Shown one piece after another: positions 12,001 through 23,928 of a stretch of DNA of 64,000 nucleotides. The DNA is from Brachypodium distachyon. Lineage: Eukaryota > Streptophyta > Magnoliopsida > Poales > Poaceae. The position numbers and the translations under genes were made by a program. The notes under the pieces were generated by a model that ran no database searches, was not told the origin of the DNA, and saw only the letters and a list, made by a program, of their open reading frames with translations. The stretch covers positions 66,984,355 through 67,048,354 of the forward strand of contig NC_016131.3 in NCBI RefSeq assembly GCF_000005505.3, given 5' to 3'. Position 1 is the first letter of the stretch. Each line of letters begins with the position of its first letter.

Positions 12001-15000
12001 TTAGCTTGGAGCTTCTGCAAATTTACACTGGCTTCATGGTGGGCCCCGTATGCTAGTTATGTGCCACATAAGCGTAATATGTCGGGATAATGCGTATAGG
12101 ACCGTATAAGAACCGTATTCGCAAGTTCAGTGACCCAAAATGGCAGTTTCAGAGCTCGAGAACTAAATTGGACTGTCAACGCAAGTTTAATGACTAATGG
12201 TGCATTTCACTCTCTATGGTATTCCTTATTACTTGCAAGTGCCCTTCGCAGATAATTTATGTTTTTATTCTTCAATGATCATTTGAAGGACTTCAGTATG
12301 TATCCAAGTTGGAGGAATTTGAGAACTTTGTTGAGAAGATAAGGAAATTTTCGTTACTTTTTCCGACAACCATCGGATCCCAAAGAAAGCTCATTATTGC
12401 TCTGATTGATGACATCCCTGTAACAAGTGGAAATGCTTCTTTAGCAAGATTGGGTAAATGTTTAACAAGCCTAATTCAAAGTACTCAAATACCAACTGTC
12501 ATTTCACTTACTCACTATCACAAAAGTGAGGCTAATGATACTGCAATGTGGAACTCTGAGGAACTTGAGTCCTTACTTCAACGTGCCGGTGCTCACAAGG
12601 TACACTTCCCTAGTATAACTGCAGAATTTGTTCGGCAGCTTTGACCATCATAATGGTAACATATTTTTAAAACCTTGGTGTGTGACTCTCATAGAACACC
12701 ATTAATTCCCATGCAGATTGTCTTCAATCCGGTAACCATAAGTTCTATCAAGAAAATTCTTTTTAGAATTTGCAAACAAGAAAGTTCTAGCACAACTGAA
12801 GAGTTAGTGCATGAAATTGCTACATCTTGTGGAGGTGATATCAGACATGCGATAATGTCTCTTCAATACTATTGTCTTAATCCAAGAAGGCTAAATTCTG
12901 CACTGGCAACAAGTGCTACTCTGTTGGAATCAACGGGTTTTGGTGCTCTGGCTCAAGGGCAGGACTGTTACAGTCGCAGCTCGTCAATGCCCTCTCCATG
13001 TGGAAGAGATGAGACCCTTACATTATTCCATGCATTAGGGAAGTTTTTGCACAATAAAAGGGAATCACATGGTGATGTCAATATCGGTACGTAAGAATTA
13101 TGTCATCTTTGTACACTCCTCTTCTTGTCTTTGGTGCCTTTTCAAATAAATCTTCATTGTCCTGTGTTGTTCATTAAAGCAGCATCTTGTAATTAAAAAA
13201 TTTATGCACATTATTTCTTTCTTTTTCTGTAGGTTTGTTTTATGGAACACTATTGATTCATATTTTTTGATTGAATTGTTTGAACTAAATAAAATTCCAT
13301 CTGATCTGCTAGTGCACTGGTTTTATTTTGTACAGTAAGAGGATTGTACAAAATAGTTGCTTATTGAATAATGGGCAGCGCATCCTTTGCAGTTTATCAG
13401 ATCTCTATTTGACATATAAGTTCCATAGTAATGTGCGTTTTAATTGTTTCTTTTAAATGTTTCTTGTCCTCATTGGCTATGTTGCTGATACGCAACACTT
13501 GCAAGTTCGTGTTTGTTTTTCAGCATTTGACATGGTTGGAATTTGTGCTTGATTTGTAGTAGGTTTGTTTTCCCTAATTTACGTTGTCTAATACTTCCTT
13601 GATTTCCATGCCCTTGAGCTTCACGTTTTCCATTAATGCACAGTGGTTACTGGCTTCACACCACTACATCTACTTTGTATCTTTTGTCTGGATTAACAAT
13701 TGATTATGATGGACTATTGGATGGAAGGTTGTGTTTTTCAGTGTGCTTGGGAGCGTAGTTGTTCTCGTTTATGTATAACCGAGCTTTTGGTCTCTGAACC
13801 TTGCTTTATTTGAGCTGTAGATCTGGACTCGTTTCCTCTCAAAGAAAAGCTAAGAAGAAATCCACTAAAAATGGACGTTCCAGAGATGATTCTTTCTCAA
13901 GCACACGGAAAAGTACGGACTGTTGCTGACTTTCTACATGAAAACGGTAAACAACAGAGTTCATATTTATGTAGGGGTTTTTAAATACCTTCCATGTTCT
14001 CTTTATTTTGCTTGCTTTTGACTATAAGCTTACTTGATAGTGCATGGTGGGTAGAACTATACATTATGGAGTGAATTTTGTGAAACTACCGCGTGTACAG
14101 CCTATCGTAAAAGTACAGAGCTACGGGTCATTTCACAAAGCTAGAGATCTAGGAAGTACAGAGATAAGGATCATTTCACGAAACTAGAAATGTTGGGACT
14201 GATTCTATCATAAAACTAGGTCTTAGGGTGCACATAAATCCGGCCTGTATTGACACCTCACACCCACTAATCCTGGACTGGTTTGATCTGGCAAGCCAAG
14301 TTGTCTCCGATTTGACACAGTAATTTTCAGCATGTAAATGGTCAAAAAATTGTGAGTATGGCAAATGGCATATGAGTGCACCCTAAAGCGTCTTGTTTTG
14401 AGATACAATTGACCCCTAAATCTTAAGTTTTGTAAAATTGGTCCTTAAACCTGTAGTTTTATGATAGCTTGTACATTAGACCGGTTTTGCCAAATTTACA
14501 TGTTACTCGTTTACGCTTGTCACAGGCTCTTACAGATGTCAGCTGATCTCATGCTCATTAGTGAAACAATGATTCTAGAAGTAGAACTTCCAATAATACT
14601 CATGCAGGTGTAGGGGTATATAGCCCAAGTGCAGCTTTAACAAAACATGCTGCATTTCTGTTCAGTTCTTTAATGCATTAATATCCCTCACATATGAACA
14701 TGAATCCACGAGTCATTTGATTAGTATTATTCTAATAGGCATAAATTCTAGTTTTGTGTTGCAGGAGTGAGGGTAGTGCAAGACTGTATGAATGATTCTG
14801 TTGTACCCTGACTCTAGCTTCCCTCTAGGAAATAGTGTGCTCAGTTATTGATAATTTGTTCTCGCTTTATTTATTTAAATGAATTGGTAATTGATGTTTG
14901 GTGTTTTACAGCTCTTGATTTCATTGATGATGATGCTGTTGATGATGCATGGGTTGTTATGTCATATTTGAGTGAAGCAGACTGCCTTCTTGCTGGTAGT

Positions 15001-15833
15001 CCAATCACATCAGCTCGTTGGACTGTAAATGAATCAAACGAGTCAGGAAGCATGTCACAACTTATTGCTGCATCTGTTGCAGCACGAGGTGTACTTTTTG
15101 GGAATGCACATGCATCACTCTCAAGGTACTTGCTTACAATGTTATTTAATTTGAGGGATCACGAGGTAATAATTTTTTCTTTGGTTTGGCCTAAGCAGAT
15201 GGCATACAATCCGCAGCCCGAAGGTTTGGCAAATTGAGCGTACATTTCGATCCACAAAGGTAAATTTGACAGCATGCCATCTTTCATCAATTATTTAGAT
15301 TCTAATTCAGAAAAATGAGTTACTGTATGTTCTGATCCATTGTCTGCCTTTTGTCTTCTGTATAAAGAATAAACATTGTGAGCAACACTATATTCCTATA
15401 TCACCTTTTCTTCCTTCTACAGTCCAGCTGTACAGAAATTCTGCGAGCCTCTTGAGACATTCAGATGCTCAGCATCTTGACATATAAATTTTGTTTTACT
15501 TCAATGTTGAACTGTCTTGATGAAAAGATCATAGTAGTACTATTAAGACCAGTTTGGTGGTGATTAATTTCCATTTTCTTTCTACTCATCTTTGTCGGCT
15601 GGTATCTGACGATCTGCATTTTCATTTTGTTGGGGACAACACAGGATCAGATTCTTAATGAAAGATTTGATTGTTCAAGTACGCCTGGCTCTCGCAACTT
15701 CTCCGAGATAGTCAATGATTTTAGGCCTTTTGAGAGGTGGATCTGCCCTCGCAGTTATATGCCTAGAAACGTTTCCGTGCACCACGATGTGGATGGAAAT
15801 AACTCCGAAGAAGATGTGATAGAAGATTGCTAA
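6002..15833 (+). CDS. RAD17: Cell-cycle checkpoint clamp loader RAD17
   Basis: RAD17 is an AAA+ clamp-loader subunit that replaces RFC1 and loads the 9-1-1 (RAD9-RAD1-HUS1) clamp at damaged DNA in the nucleus to activate checkpoint signalling. Inferred coding exons are 6002-6232, 6943-7003, 8165-8247, 9262-9309, 9775-9831, 10318-10417, 12289-12599, 12717-13086, 13821-13946, 14912-15125, 15199-15259 and 15645-15833. All have GT-AG borders and phases that join into one frame of about 616 aa. Features by residue: Ser/Asp and basic N-terminus (1-77); LWVDKYRPHSLAELAVHKKK, the RAD17/RFC entry motif (about 105); Walker A GQAGVGKS (153-160), with its last residues next to an exon end; Walker B-like LIIALIDDIP (about 228-237); GGDIRHAIMSLQ, the RFC sensor-2 type motif, in exon 8. 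The C-terminus is acidic (NNSEEDVIEDC). Intron 6 is enlarged by a Mutator-like element. Family assignment is firm; single exon edges could be off. Confidence 0.93.
7800..7946 (+). repeat. Three-copy tandem repeat in RAD17 intron 2
   Basis: A unit of about 55 bp containing ACAAGCAGAGCAATAA and CTTGCAAGAAT occurs three times, at about 7800-7853, 7854-7910 and 7911-7946, with some divergence and a shortened third copy. It lies within the long second intron. Confidence 0.7.
10515..12212. mobile_element. Non-autonomous Mutator-like element (MULE) in RAD17 intron 6
   Basis: A 9-bp direct repeat TCTATGGTA at 10506-10514 and 12213-12221 flanks the element exactly, as expected for Mutator transposition. 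The ends are long inverted repeats: the left end (AGTGAAACGTACC..., CAAACTTGCGTT, TTTAGTCCTCGA) matches the reverse complement of the right end (GAGTGAAATGCACC..., TAAACTTGCGTT, TTTAGTTCTCGA). The match continues inward to about 10930 and from about 12020, once the nested MITE is removed. The interior (about 10940-12010) is moderately GC-rich with a C/T tract at 10998-11020, and encodes no transposase I can see. It may hold captured genomic sequence (Pack-MULE type), but I cannot name a source. Confidence 0.87.
10600..10857. mobile_element. Tourist/Harbinger-like MITE nested in the MULE terminal repeat
   Basis: The left end GGACTTATTGGTTTACAGGA pairs with the reverse complement of the right end, GGGCTCATTCGGTTTGTAGGA. 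A 3-bp direct repeat TGA flanks it (10597-10599 and 10858-10860). The interior has the AATCCT/GGAATT-rich composition typical of these MITEs. It interrupts the left MULE inverted repeat, so it inserted after the MULE. Confidence 0.75.
14074..14505. mobile_element. Possible MULE-type MITE in RAD17 intron 9
   Basis: Roughly 80-90 bp at the left end (AATTTTGTGAAACTACC, TACAGCCTATCGTAAAAG, ATCTAGG) align with the reverse complement of the right end (AATTTGGCAAAACCGG, TACAAGCTATCATAAAAC, ATTTAGG) with many small differences. I could not find a convincing target duplication, so the exact ends and class are uncertain. Confidence 0.5.
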
Positions 15834-16767
15834 AACCATGCATCCGTAGGCTGGATGACATTGCTTGCTGAGATGGCAACAAATGGTTAGTGGATGCTGC
15901 GCTGCTGTGCGTTACTGCGTTTTTGTGAAGGTTTGCAGTCAGGTTCTTAATGCTGTGGTCAAAGAGGCAGCTTCAAACTATACTGACGGCCGCAGATCTT
16001 CAAACAACAATTTTGAACCAATTGCTACGCGTCTTCGGCCGTGCTGCCTCATCTATCATTCTGTTCATATAACATACATCTAATCTAGTTATTCACTTAT
16101 CTGTAGAGATCCCTTGGGCTTTACTAACATGTAAAGACCTGGGTGGCTGGGTCACGTGCTTAGCCATCTTTGTTACTGAAGGTGTCTTGTTGCCTACTCC
16201 TAACTTTTTTTATTTGATGTCCCAATTTGCGGCTGTGTCGTGGGCGTGTTATGCAGGCTAATCTAACAGCGCTGCGCATTAGGCCGTGTTAGCAACTCTC
16301 AAGCTGCGGGATCATCCTGTGTTGGCTGATGCTATCTGACCTGCACAGATCTAAGCCGTTGACTTACTTTAGGGCGTCATGTGCTCCCACGTCGAAGAGG
16401 ATCCAAGCGTACATTATTTTTATCGATGGTCAATCCTGGAGTACACGTAAAGGTTAACCACCTTCCAACAAAATCAATGACCTGAAGTTCACATCTCCAT
16501 CTCCATCGCCATCCGCATCCCCAGGTACCGTCCATGAGCCAATCGATGAAAGAGTACTGACTGCTGAGCCGCAGCCACCGACACGCGAAACTCTTCCGCA
16601 TCGATTCCAACCCCTAGAATGCTTCGTTGTGCCTCCCTCGGCTCAGAATCATCCCGTTCCCGCTGCCAGTCCGACCCAGGTGACCGATTCGAGCCTACGT
16701 GTCTGGTGATCTAGCCTCCAGGGCGTTTCCTCGCGGGCGGGTGACGGCGGCGGCGGCGGAGGCGACC
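15834..16767 (+). other. RAD17 3' UTR and spacer to the LIP1-like gene
   Basis: This holds the presumed RAD17 3' UTR (to roughly 16100-16300) and then the promoter and 5' UTR of the forward GTPase gene. The last 120 bp are GC-rich with GGC repeats just before ATG 16768. No other gene or element is evident. Confidence 0.5.
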
Positions 16768-19700
16768 ATGTTCTGGAAGGACAGCAGTGGCTGGAAGGAC
16801 AGCAGTGGGCGGGAGCAGAACGGTGTAGGGCCGTTCGGCCAGGTGCGCGTCCTCGTCGTCGGCGACTCAGGTCCGTCTCCGTGCCCCCTGTTTGTGTTAT
16901 GGGTAGGGTACTCGTGGAACCTCTGGTACTTGACGAATGACGAGTGTTATGAGATTTTGAGAACGGAGCATAGACATGTGTTTGCCGATGACTTTGATCG
17001 GTTGTGAATTGTCCATTCGGTGTCAGGTTTCCACCTTCGGGAAGCACTCTGATTACGAACGGTGAAAAAAAAGAACCGAGCAAGCAGGCTTCGGATTGTG
17101 CTGCTAGTTTTGAATTCGGGATAGGATAGTGATGCAGGCTTGATCTTTCTGTTAATCTTTGCCTGGATGTGGGTGATTGGGCTGTGATTTAGAGTGGGTC
17201 ACTAGTAGTGCGACAAGACTAATGGAGTCTCTGTCGTTAGCCTGGTACATCGTGTGCTTGAATTAGGATTTTCCTAGAAATCATCATCACACAGCACAAA
17301 AGTTAGTTTTTTCGATTGTTAAGTGCTTGAATCATTAATCGGGCTTGTTCCTTATTGTTAACAAAATTAAGAGCACATATGTAAAAAAGATAAGTAAGAG
17401 CACTTCGGTTTGTTGGTAAACTATGAAGCCTTCATAGTCCCTTTGGTCTCGACTCTAAAAATCTTCTAGGACACTGCATAAATCTTTAGATCCCTTGTTT
17501 GCATCTGCAAAACAATGCCATCAAAGCCATCTCTCTGTCAAGACCCAGCCTTCAAAGACCTTTTTTTGCCTCTGAATTCACCTGTTAAGCTGTGAAATCA
17601 GAAATCGCTCTATGCTACTGTGTTTATGTACTCCCTCCGATCCATAATAAGTGTCTCAGACTTAGTGCAACTTTGTACTAAGTTAGTACAAAATATGAGA
17701 CACTTATTATGGATCGGAGGGAGTAGTTCTTTCTACACCACTAAGCAATCGGTGCAAAAAACAAATGTCTGTACCTTGTTTTCCAGAATAGAAAATTCCT
17801 TCCAGGTTGTGACGAGCAAAAATCTGACTGAGAACTCACCAACTGCAACCTTCTATCACATACACCCAGTACCATGTATCCTGTATCTTTGAACAAACAT
17901 TCAAACCTCCAGTATTTCTGTCACATATCAAGGAACAAAACCGTCATGTCTCAGTGCACTTGACATCAGGATAACTGCAATGGTATACAAGGAATTGTTT
18001 CCACAAAGTGGTGGTGTATAAGTGACAGGCAATTTTTTGGCGCAAATAGGGGACTCGAGTAGTACTCTGTGTACCAGAGATTTTCTCTCTTTTCTAGGAA
18101 CAAGTATTCATTAGTCGTAGTGTCTCATTCATGGCTGTACTTGTCCTGCTATCCATCATAATTTGGATTGGACCATGAAACAATGCCTAGTCAGAAAAAT
18201 AGTGCAGACAGAACGTAGAACCCTGTTATTTATGTTGAGATATGTTGAAGAAGCTTCATTGCGTTCCTCATCCTGACAAGCATAGACAATGTAAGCATTT
18301 AATAGATTTTCTAATCTTTGCTCATACAATTTACTATGTTAGTATGGTATGGACTGCAATTAGTATGCTCCTGATTTGCTTGCTGTTGTACGCTGCTGCT
18401 TATGGTTCTTCAGTTCCTTATTCTCTCGATCTCTAGGTGTAGGGAAATCTTCACTGGTGCATCTTATTTTGAAAGGTTCTTCTATTGCTCGACCAGCCCA
18501 AACAGTAGGATGTGCGGTTGGCATTAAAGTAGGTACTCCCGTTCTGTGCATTCCCTGCTTGTACCTTTTACATTCTGTATCACTTACGTTTTTACTGTTA
18601 TTATTTCAGCATGTTACTTATGGAAGTGCAGGGGGGTCTTCTAATAACATCAGCAATGATGCTGAAAGGAACTTCTTTGTTGAGCTTTGGGATGTCTCAG
18701 GACATGAACGCTACAAAGCTTGTCGTTCGATTTTCTATACGCAAATTAACGGTAAATGATGTTTTTTAATCTTAATTACCAATATTTTACCGCCCTTCAT
18801 TTCTATAACCATCGCGACATGTCTTAGTAGTTTCTTCCTGTATGAGTATTCTGAACCATTGTGATTGTTATTTAACTCTAATAAACTGTAGAAAGTAAGG
18901 AATTCCTATTATATTCACAACTGCTAATGCCAAATTCCAGAGCTTGGGCTACATGTAGAAAATCTTTTACCTGTATCCAGTGTACTCTTTGTAGAAAATC
19001 TGTTATCTGTATCCAGTGACCAATGGCAGCTCTTTTGTACTCCCTCCGTTCCTAAATACTTGTCATGGTTTTAGGGCTTCGTTTTGTTTTCCACTTCTGT
19101 TTTGTCAGTTGGAGAAGCCTCTTAGCGAAACTTTCCCCTTTTTCAGATCTATAAACAAATACTTGGTGTATTTCTTATTAAAAATATACTACAAATACAC
19201 ATATTCACCGTTGCCAATATTATCTGTCAGGTGTCATATTTGTCTATGACCTCTCCCAGAGGAAGACCAAAACAAATTTGAATAAATGGGCTGTTGAGGT
19301 TGCGGAAACTGGCACCTTTTCAGCTCCACTTGGATCTGGTGGACCAGGAGGACTTCCAGTACCTTACCTTGTAATTGCTAATAAAGTGGATACTGTTCCA
19401 AGAGATGGCACGAGAGTTAGAAGCGGAAGTATTGTTGATGTTGCTCGTCAATGGATCGAAAAGCAGGGTCTTCTTCCTTGTAGTGAAGAACTTCCTCTCA
19501 CAGAGAGCTTTCCTGGGAACTCTGGTCTTGTCTCGGTTAGGTTTCTTCTTTAAGACCTTCTGTTCACATCTTGCTCTATTTGCAATTCATGTTCTCTTAT
19601 GGAACAATCATTCTTTTTCGGTCTGTGTTGTTTCAGTTACATCTTGCATAATAGATGGTCCTTTGACTGCAGGCTGCCAAAGAAGCAAGATACGACAAAG

Positions 19701-20319
19701 AAGCTGTGATCAAGTTTTTCCGCATGGTTTGTTTAGAATTCTTCCATTGGTTCGTTTTCCCTCTACTTATTTTGATCTGCTAATACTGTTGAAATGCATC
19801 TTCTAGTTGATCAGGAGAAGATACTTTTCGAATGAGCCTGCCACCCCAAGTCCCTGGTCTCTTACTCCAAGGGAAGATACCGTCCTTCCTGTAGCGACTC
19901 TCAAAGATGATAACTTTCAAAGGAAAAGGTGAGCGTGGCTAACTGAACACACGCACACACACAACACTCACACCAGCACTACTTAAAATAAATGGAAAGA
20001 AAGTACAAAGGACAGGAATTTGTCCTTCTGAGGCATAATTGTAGCATGAATGTATATTTATTTTTTCTAGAATACAGCATGAATGTATATGTTGTACCGT
20101 TGCACTTATGCCCACTTTTTTTGCAGCTACAGCGGCGAGGAATTTACAATCAATGGAGTATCACCACTGCCAGCACAGTGGAACCTCACACCGCCACCAA
20201 CCCTTGATCCACAGCTGCCAGTGTCTTCTTCAGATAACTACAGATATCACAGATTCTCCTCCCCTTCGCTTGCTGAGATGAGCAACAATAGAACAAGCCG
20301 TGAACATATTGATGTATAA
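16768..20319 (+). CDS. LIP1: LIP1-like Rab-type small GTPase (LIGHT INSENSITIVE PERIOD 1)
   Basis: The product is related to Arabidopsis LIP1, an atypical plant small GTPase that affects circadian period and microtubule/salt responses and lacks the usual C-terminal prenylation cysteines. Inferred exons are 16768-16870, 18437-18528, 18610-18751, 19231-19535, 19673-19726, 19807-19928 and 20127-20319. They join in one frame of about 336 aa. Motifs by residue: G1 GDSGVGKS (32-39), G3 DVSGHE (93-98), G4 NKVD (163-166), plus the family-specific GTFSAPLGSGGPGGLPVPY (about 140-158) and KFFRMLIRRRYFS after the G domain. The C-terminus ends REHIDV, with no prenylation motif. I chose ATG 16768 because LIP1 proteins start MFW; an in-frame ATG lies upstream at 16699. 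The N-terminus has a doubled WKDSSG from an 18-bp tandem repeat. Intron 1 carries a MITE. Confidence 0.92.
17631..17723. mobile_element. Stowaway-like MITE (93 bp) in LIP1 intron 1
   Basis: Perfect long terminal inverted repeats (CTCCCTCCGATCCATAATAA and its complement) are flanked by TA at 17629-17630 and 17724-17725. The whole element can fold into one hairpin. The ends are nearly undiverged, so it is younger-looking than the copy at 2463. Confidence 0.93.
19040..19080. mobile_element. Truncated Stowaway-like MITE end in LIP1 intron 3
   Basis: TA at 19038-19039 is followed by CTCCCTCCGTTCCTAAATAC, the start of a common grass MITE. The matching right end is missing before exon 4 at 19231, so this is a relic. 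Confidence 0.55.
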
Positions 20320-21261
20320 TATAGCGTGAAAAGGTCTAAAGGCCATTACCTGCAACCTGAGAAGCATATGGCATCTGCTGCCTTGATGTTGGTTCCCAGC
20401 TGGTATCCGGAACCATCTGATTCCTTGCCTTGCAGCATATGGAAGGTACTAACTTGATCTTCTTTGTTCGCTCAATCTCTAGCTGATTACTAATGAGCGA
20501 TCTTTTTATTTGTTTTCTTTCCGATCTGTTTATTTAATAGTGACTTATTGTTGTTTCCATTATGGAAAAAGAAAGAAAGAAACAGGGACGAGCCTAGGAC
20601 AATGTCCTGTCCGCGGCTGCCTGTATGTTGTAGTGTAGGACCACTTTACCTGAGTGCAGATATTTGGCTCCCGAGCTCCATCCAGCTCTTTATTTAAAAA
20701 AAAATCAAAAGTATATTTAGATGTTAAAAGATCTAAAAATATTCTAGCAGATACATGTTAGAATGCACTATAAATCTGTTAGATTTTTCATGGAAAAATA
20801 CTTTCAACACGACCTGCACAAAAAATACAAATATGATGATCTAGAATAGCAAATGGTGGTGGTGCAGTGGCACTACTCACTACTTTCAATAGTACATTAT
20901 TTTTGTGCAGTCCGCAAATAAAACCATTTTGGTTGAAACTTTTTTTTATCCGTAGCGTATTCTCACATCTACAGATGATGTTTTTTGGAACATGTAAATT
21001 TATGTTATTTTTATTTTTTCAAAACAAGGAACTTATTGGAGTTCGCAATTGGGAGCCCAAAGCAATTCTCGCACTACTACGGTGTTCTATTTTCCGTAGC
21101 ATAAAAAGTGGAAAGTGAAATGGCCAAAACTCCTTAGGACCTTTTGGAACTCAAATCAAATTTTAAAAGGCAGCAGCAGCTAGTAAAATGAAACAATTCC
21201 ATATGAATAGATCAAAAGATAGGGTGTTACTATAACTGAGTACAAAGAAGGGAGAAAGTAG
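20320..21261. other. LIP1 3' region and possible TIR element
   Basis: The LIP1 3' UTR probably occupies the first few hundred bases. From about 20661 (TTTGGCTCCCGAGCTCC) to about 21061 the ends are roughly inverted (reverse complement of the right end: TTTGGGCTCCCAATTGCGA). This suggests a short non-autonomous DNA element of about 400 bp. I found no target duplication. No gene is visible. Confidence 0.4.
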
Positions 21262-21273
21262 AAAATGTGCATT

Positions 21274-22537
21274 AGCTCAAGTCAAAGCGTTAGAAGAAAC
21301 CCCCGCGTCGCCCTCCTCTGGCGACGCGGGGAGAAACCCTAGCCACCGCCAGCCCTCAACCCCACCCGGTCTCCCCCGCATCGCCGCTGTCGGAGGGTGT
21401 GCCTACGAAGCCCGCGCACAGCCCAAGGAAGGTGGTGGTGGATCCTGGGTGGCGCGTGGTGGCTCCTCGGTCGGCGCATGGTGGCTCCTCGGGCGGCGCA
21501 TGGTGGCGGAGGTGCTGCAGCGGCGGCGCGTGGTGGCGGCGGTGCTGCAGGCGGGCGGCGCGGGGCTCCGGTGGGGCGCGAGCGTGCGCCGCAGGCGCAT
21601 GGAGATATCTTGGCGGCTCGGATGCTGGTGGCGAAGCAGCGGCAGGCGGCACGGCCTGCGTGGTGGAGGTGAGCCCTTTGGGCGTGGTGGAGGCGTGCCA
21701 AGGCTGCCGCTTTCCCTAGCGGGCGGCTGCGAAGGTGCGGTGCGGCTGGCTTAGTCTGCAGTGGCGTTGTCGTGGTGGTTCGGATCCGGCTGGTGCGGGC
21801 CGGAATCGAGGTCGGAGCCTATGTGGTTTTCCCTCCCTTCAGCAGCGGCTCGCCGGCATGATCCCCTTGGCAGTGGTTCGTGGTCAGGTGCCAGGGAGAA
21901 ATCTCTGGGTGTGGCTGTTGCCAACAACGATGACGGTTGCGGCCCATAACCTTCTTGGAGGCGTCGTTGTGGCTTGAATGCGGCTTCCTCCTCCTTTGGC
22001 ATCGGGGGAAACCCTTGGTCTGGCTGACGAACCCGGCAACGGTGGCGCTACAGCGTCGTTCTCCTCTCTTGAGCATTGTCTCAGTGGCCTTGGAGCCTTT
22101 CAGCGAGCATGGTGGCCGTCGGTGATCATGCCTGGGACGATGGGCCTCTGGGCGCGATGTACCCCTCGTCGATGCATCTTGGACAATCTCTTCCTCAGTT
22201 CCGACCTGCTGCTACCCCACTTGCCGATCTTCTCTCTTTGCGTTATGGTGGCTTTGTCCGGAGCGGTCCTTATGTTGTGGTCATTCTTCGAGAGGCTTGG
22301 CAGCGGGTGTGAAGCGGTTGTTGAGGTCCTGTACGCGACTTCATCGTCTCTTAGGCTTGTTGTGTAGGGTTCTGCGGTGGTTACGGTTTAGTTCTAGTCC
22401 AAACTAGCTAGAGTCGGTGGTGAGGTCTTTCTTTTGCCACTTGTTGGCGTTGTTCTTGCCGTTTCGGCATTGTACTAGCCTTCTGCCTCTTCTCTTTTAA
22501 TCGATGATGCACCTGCTGGATCGCATTCTAGGGAAAA
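21274..22537 (+). mobile_element. Poly(A) retroposon (about 1.26 kb) with 12-bp target duplication
   Basis: The direct repeat AAAATGTGCATT flanks it at 21262-21273 and 22538-22549, and the right end finishes in an A-run. This is the signature of LINE-machinery retroposition. Near the 5' end a perfect 12-bp stem CCCCGCGTCGCC / GGCGACGCGGGG (21301-21312 and 21320-21331) encloses a 7-nt loop. The interior is GC-rich with GGCGCATGGTGGC-type repeats at 21440-21560 and has no reverse transcriptase. All frames in it are short and uninformative. It is best called a non-autonomous LINE-dependent element or a retroposed transcript. Confidence 0.75.
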
Positions 22538-22686
22538 AAAATGTGCATTGAAACTCTTAATAAAGAAAAGTTTACACGAGGGCAGATCGTGCTACTCCCA
22601 TTTTCCTTCATAAGTTCTTGCAGTTTTTTTACCCTGAAGGCATTTGTTTGGCCGAATTTGTTTTTGCAAAGTTTGTCCTACTCTTG

Positions 22687-22792
22687 GGCTGGAAACCTTA
22701 CCCTTGCACGGTAGATACAAGGACAAGTGTGCAATGGTTGGCTGGAAACCTTACCCTTGCACGGTAGATACAAGGACAACTGTGCAACGGTG
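22687..22792 (+). repeat. 53-bp tandem duplication
   Basis: GGCTGGAAACCTTACCCTTG starts at 22687 and again at 22740. The two 53-bp copies are nearly identical (single-base differences such as AAGTGTG and AACTGTG). No gene is associated. Confidence 0.85.
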
Positions 22793-22799
22793 AACCACC

Positions 22800-23928
22800 T
22801 GGCGAAGCAGGGATGCCTACAACGCGGAGACGCTCGCTCGTTGCAAGAAGAACTCGAGTCACTTGGACGCGAACGGTGATGCCATGTCTTGTCCCTACCG
22901 TCGACGCTGGAGTTCATCTCCCCGCCTCTCAATTCATTTTCCTCAAGCTTGCGGCCTCCCTTCTTCACCGGTGCGCACACCGCTACTTCATCCACCATTA
23001 TTCCACCAGCCACTTCTTCTCTTTTTAATTTGTGCTGCCGCCATCGTCAAATCAGGACTACTCCGTTGTGTACACATTAAAAAGATGTACTCCGTCCGTT
23101 CAGTTGTAGTCCTCATCAGGACATCGTCAAATTAGGACATGTCCTGATCGATCATTCCAACTGCAATGAGCCAAGAAGTGTTGCCAGAGTTTACCGAAGA
23201 CTAGCTACCTGCCGAACGTTGCTCAATTAATAAGGTAGCTTGGGAAATTACCCATTCTTGTTGGTCGGTTGATTTTTCAACTGGAATAAGTACATAGCAA
23301 ATGTCTAGACAAGCAGTCGACCACTCATTTCATCCCCGAAATTCACGCGACCGTGTAATCCACGTACGGGATGGATACATCACAAGAAAACAATATGTAT
23401 ACACACCTCATATTCGAGTCACTTGTACGGACATACATTACCATACTAATTAATCTCTTGATACAGGGCAATTCAAAAAACTCATCACCCAATCAAGAAC
23501 AATAGCAACACTACTACTACGTGGATACCATAATTAAGCACGCAAGCACGTTTACGTAAAACCTAGACATCGATCTACGACACACGGAGCTGGATTAACA
23601 TCTTCTTCATCACCTCGACGTACGTCCCAATCAACCCCCTTTAATTTGCACCGCAGCACAGAAGCAGGCCAGAGCGTCCATCCAACGCCCACATCACGGT
23701 CACGCCACCGGACAACTCCACCGACCATTGCTCCAGCGTCACACAGCTTTTCTCCCTGTCTTCTTCTAATACACAAACATTATTCTTTTTCTTTCTACTT
23801 TCAATACGAGTAGTACCTGTATATTTTCCCCAGCCAAGAAATAATAGTTTTGGAGGGGAAACCAATAATAATAATCAAGTCGTTGTAGATCAAACTTAAC
23901 GGCACGCCGATCCGGCCGGCCGGCCGGC
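22800..23928. other. Intergenic and 3' region of the proline-rich gene
   Basis: I see no gene. A short CTCCGTCCG-like sequence near 23088 may be a MITE remnant. The stretch next to 23929 is the likely 3' UTR of the reverse-strand gene, with a GGCC run at 23911-23930 at its stop codon. Confidence 0.45.

Noticed and set aside
22687..22792. Tandem 53-bp copies considered as a CRISPR-like array
   Set aside because: Only two abutting copies, no spacers, and the sequence is a plant nuclear genome.
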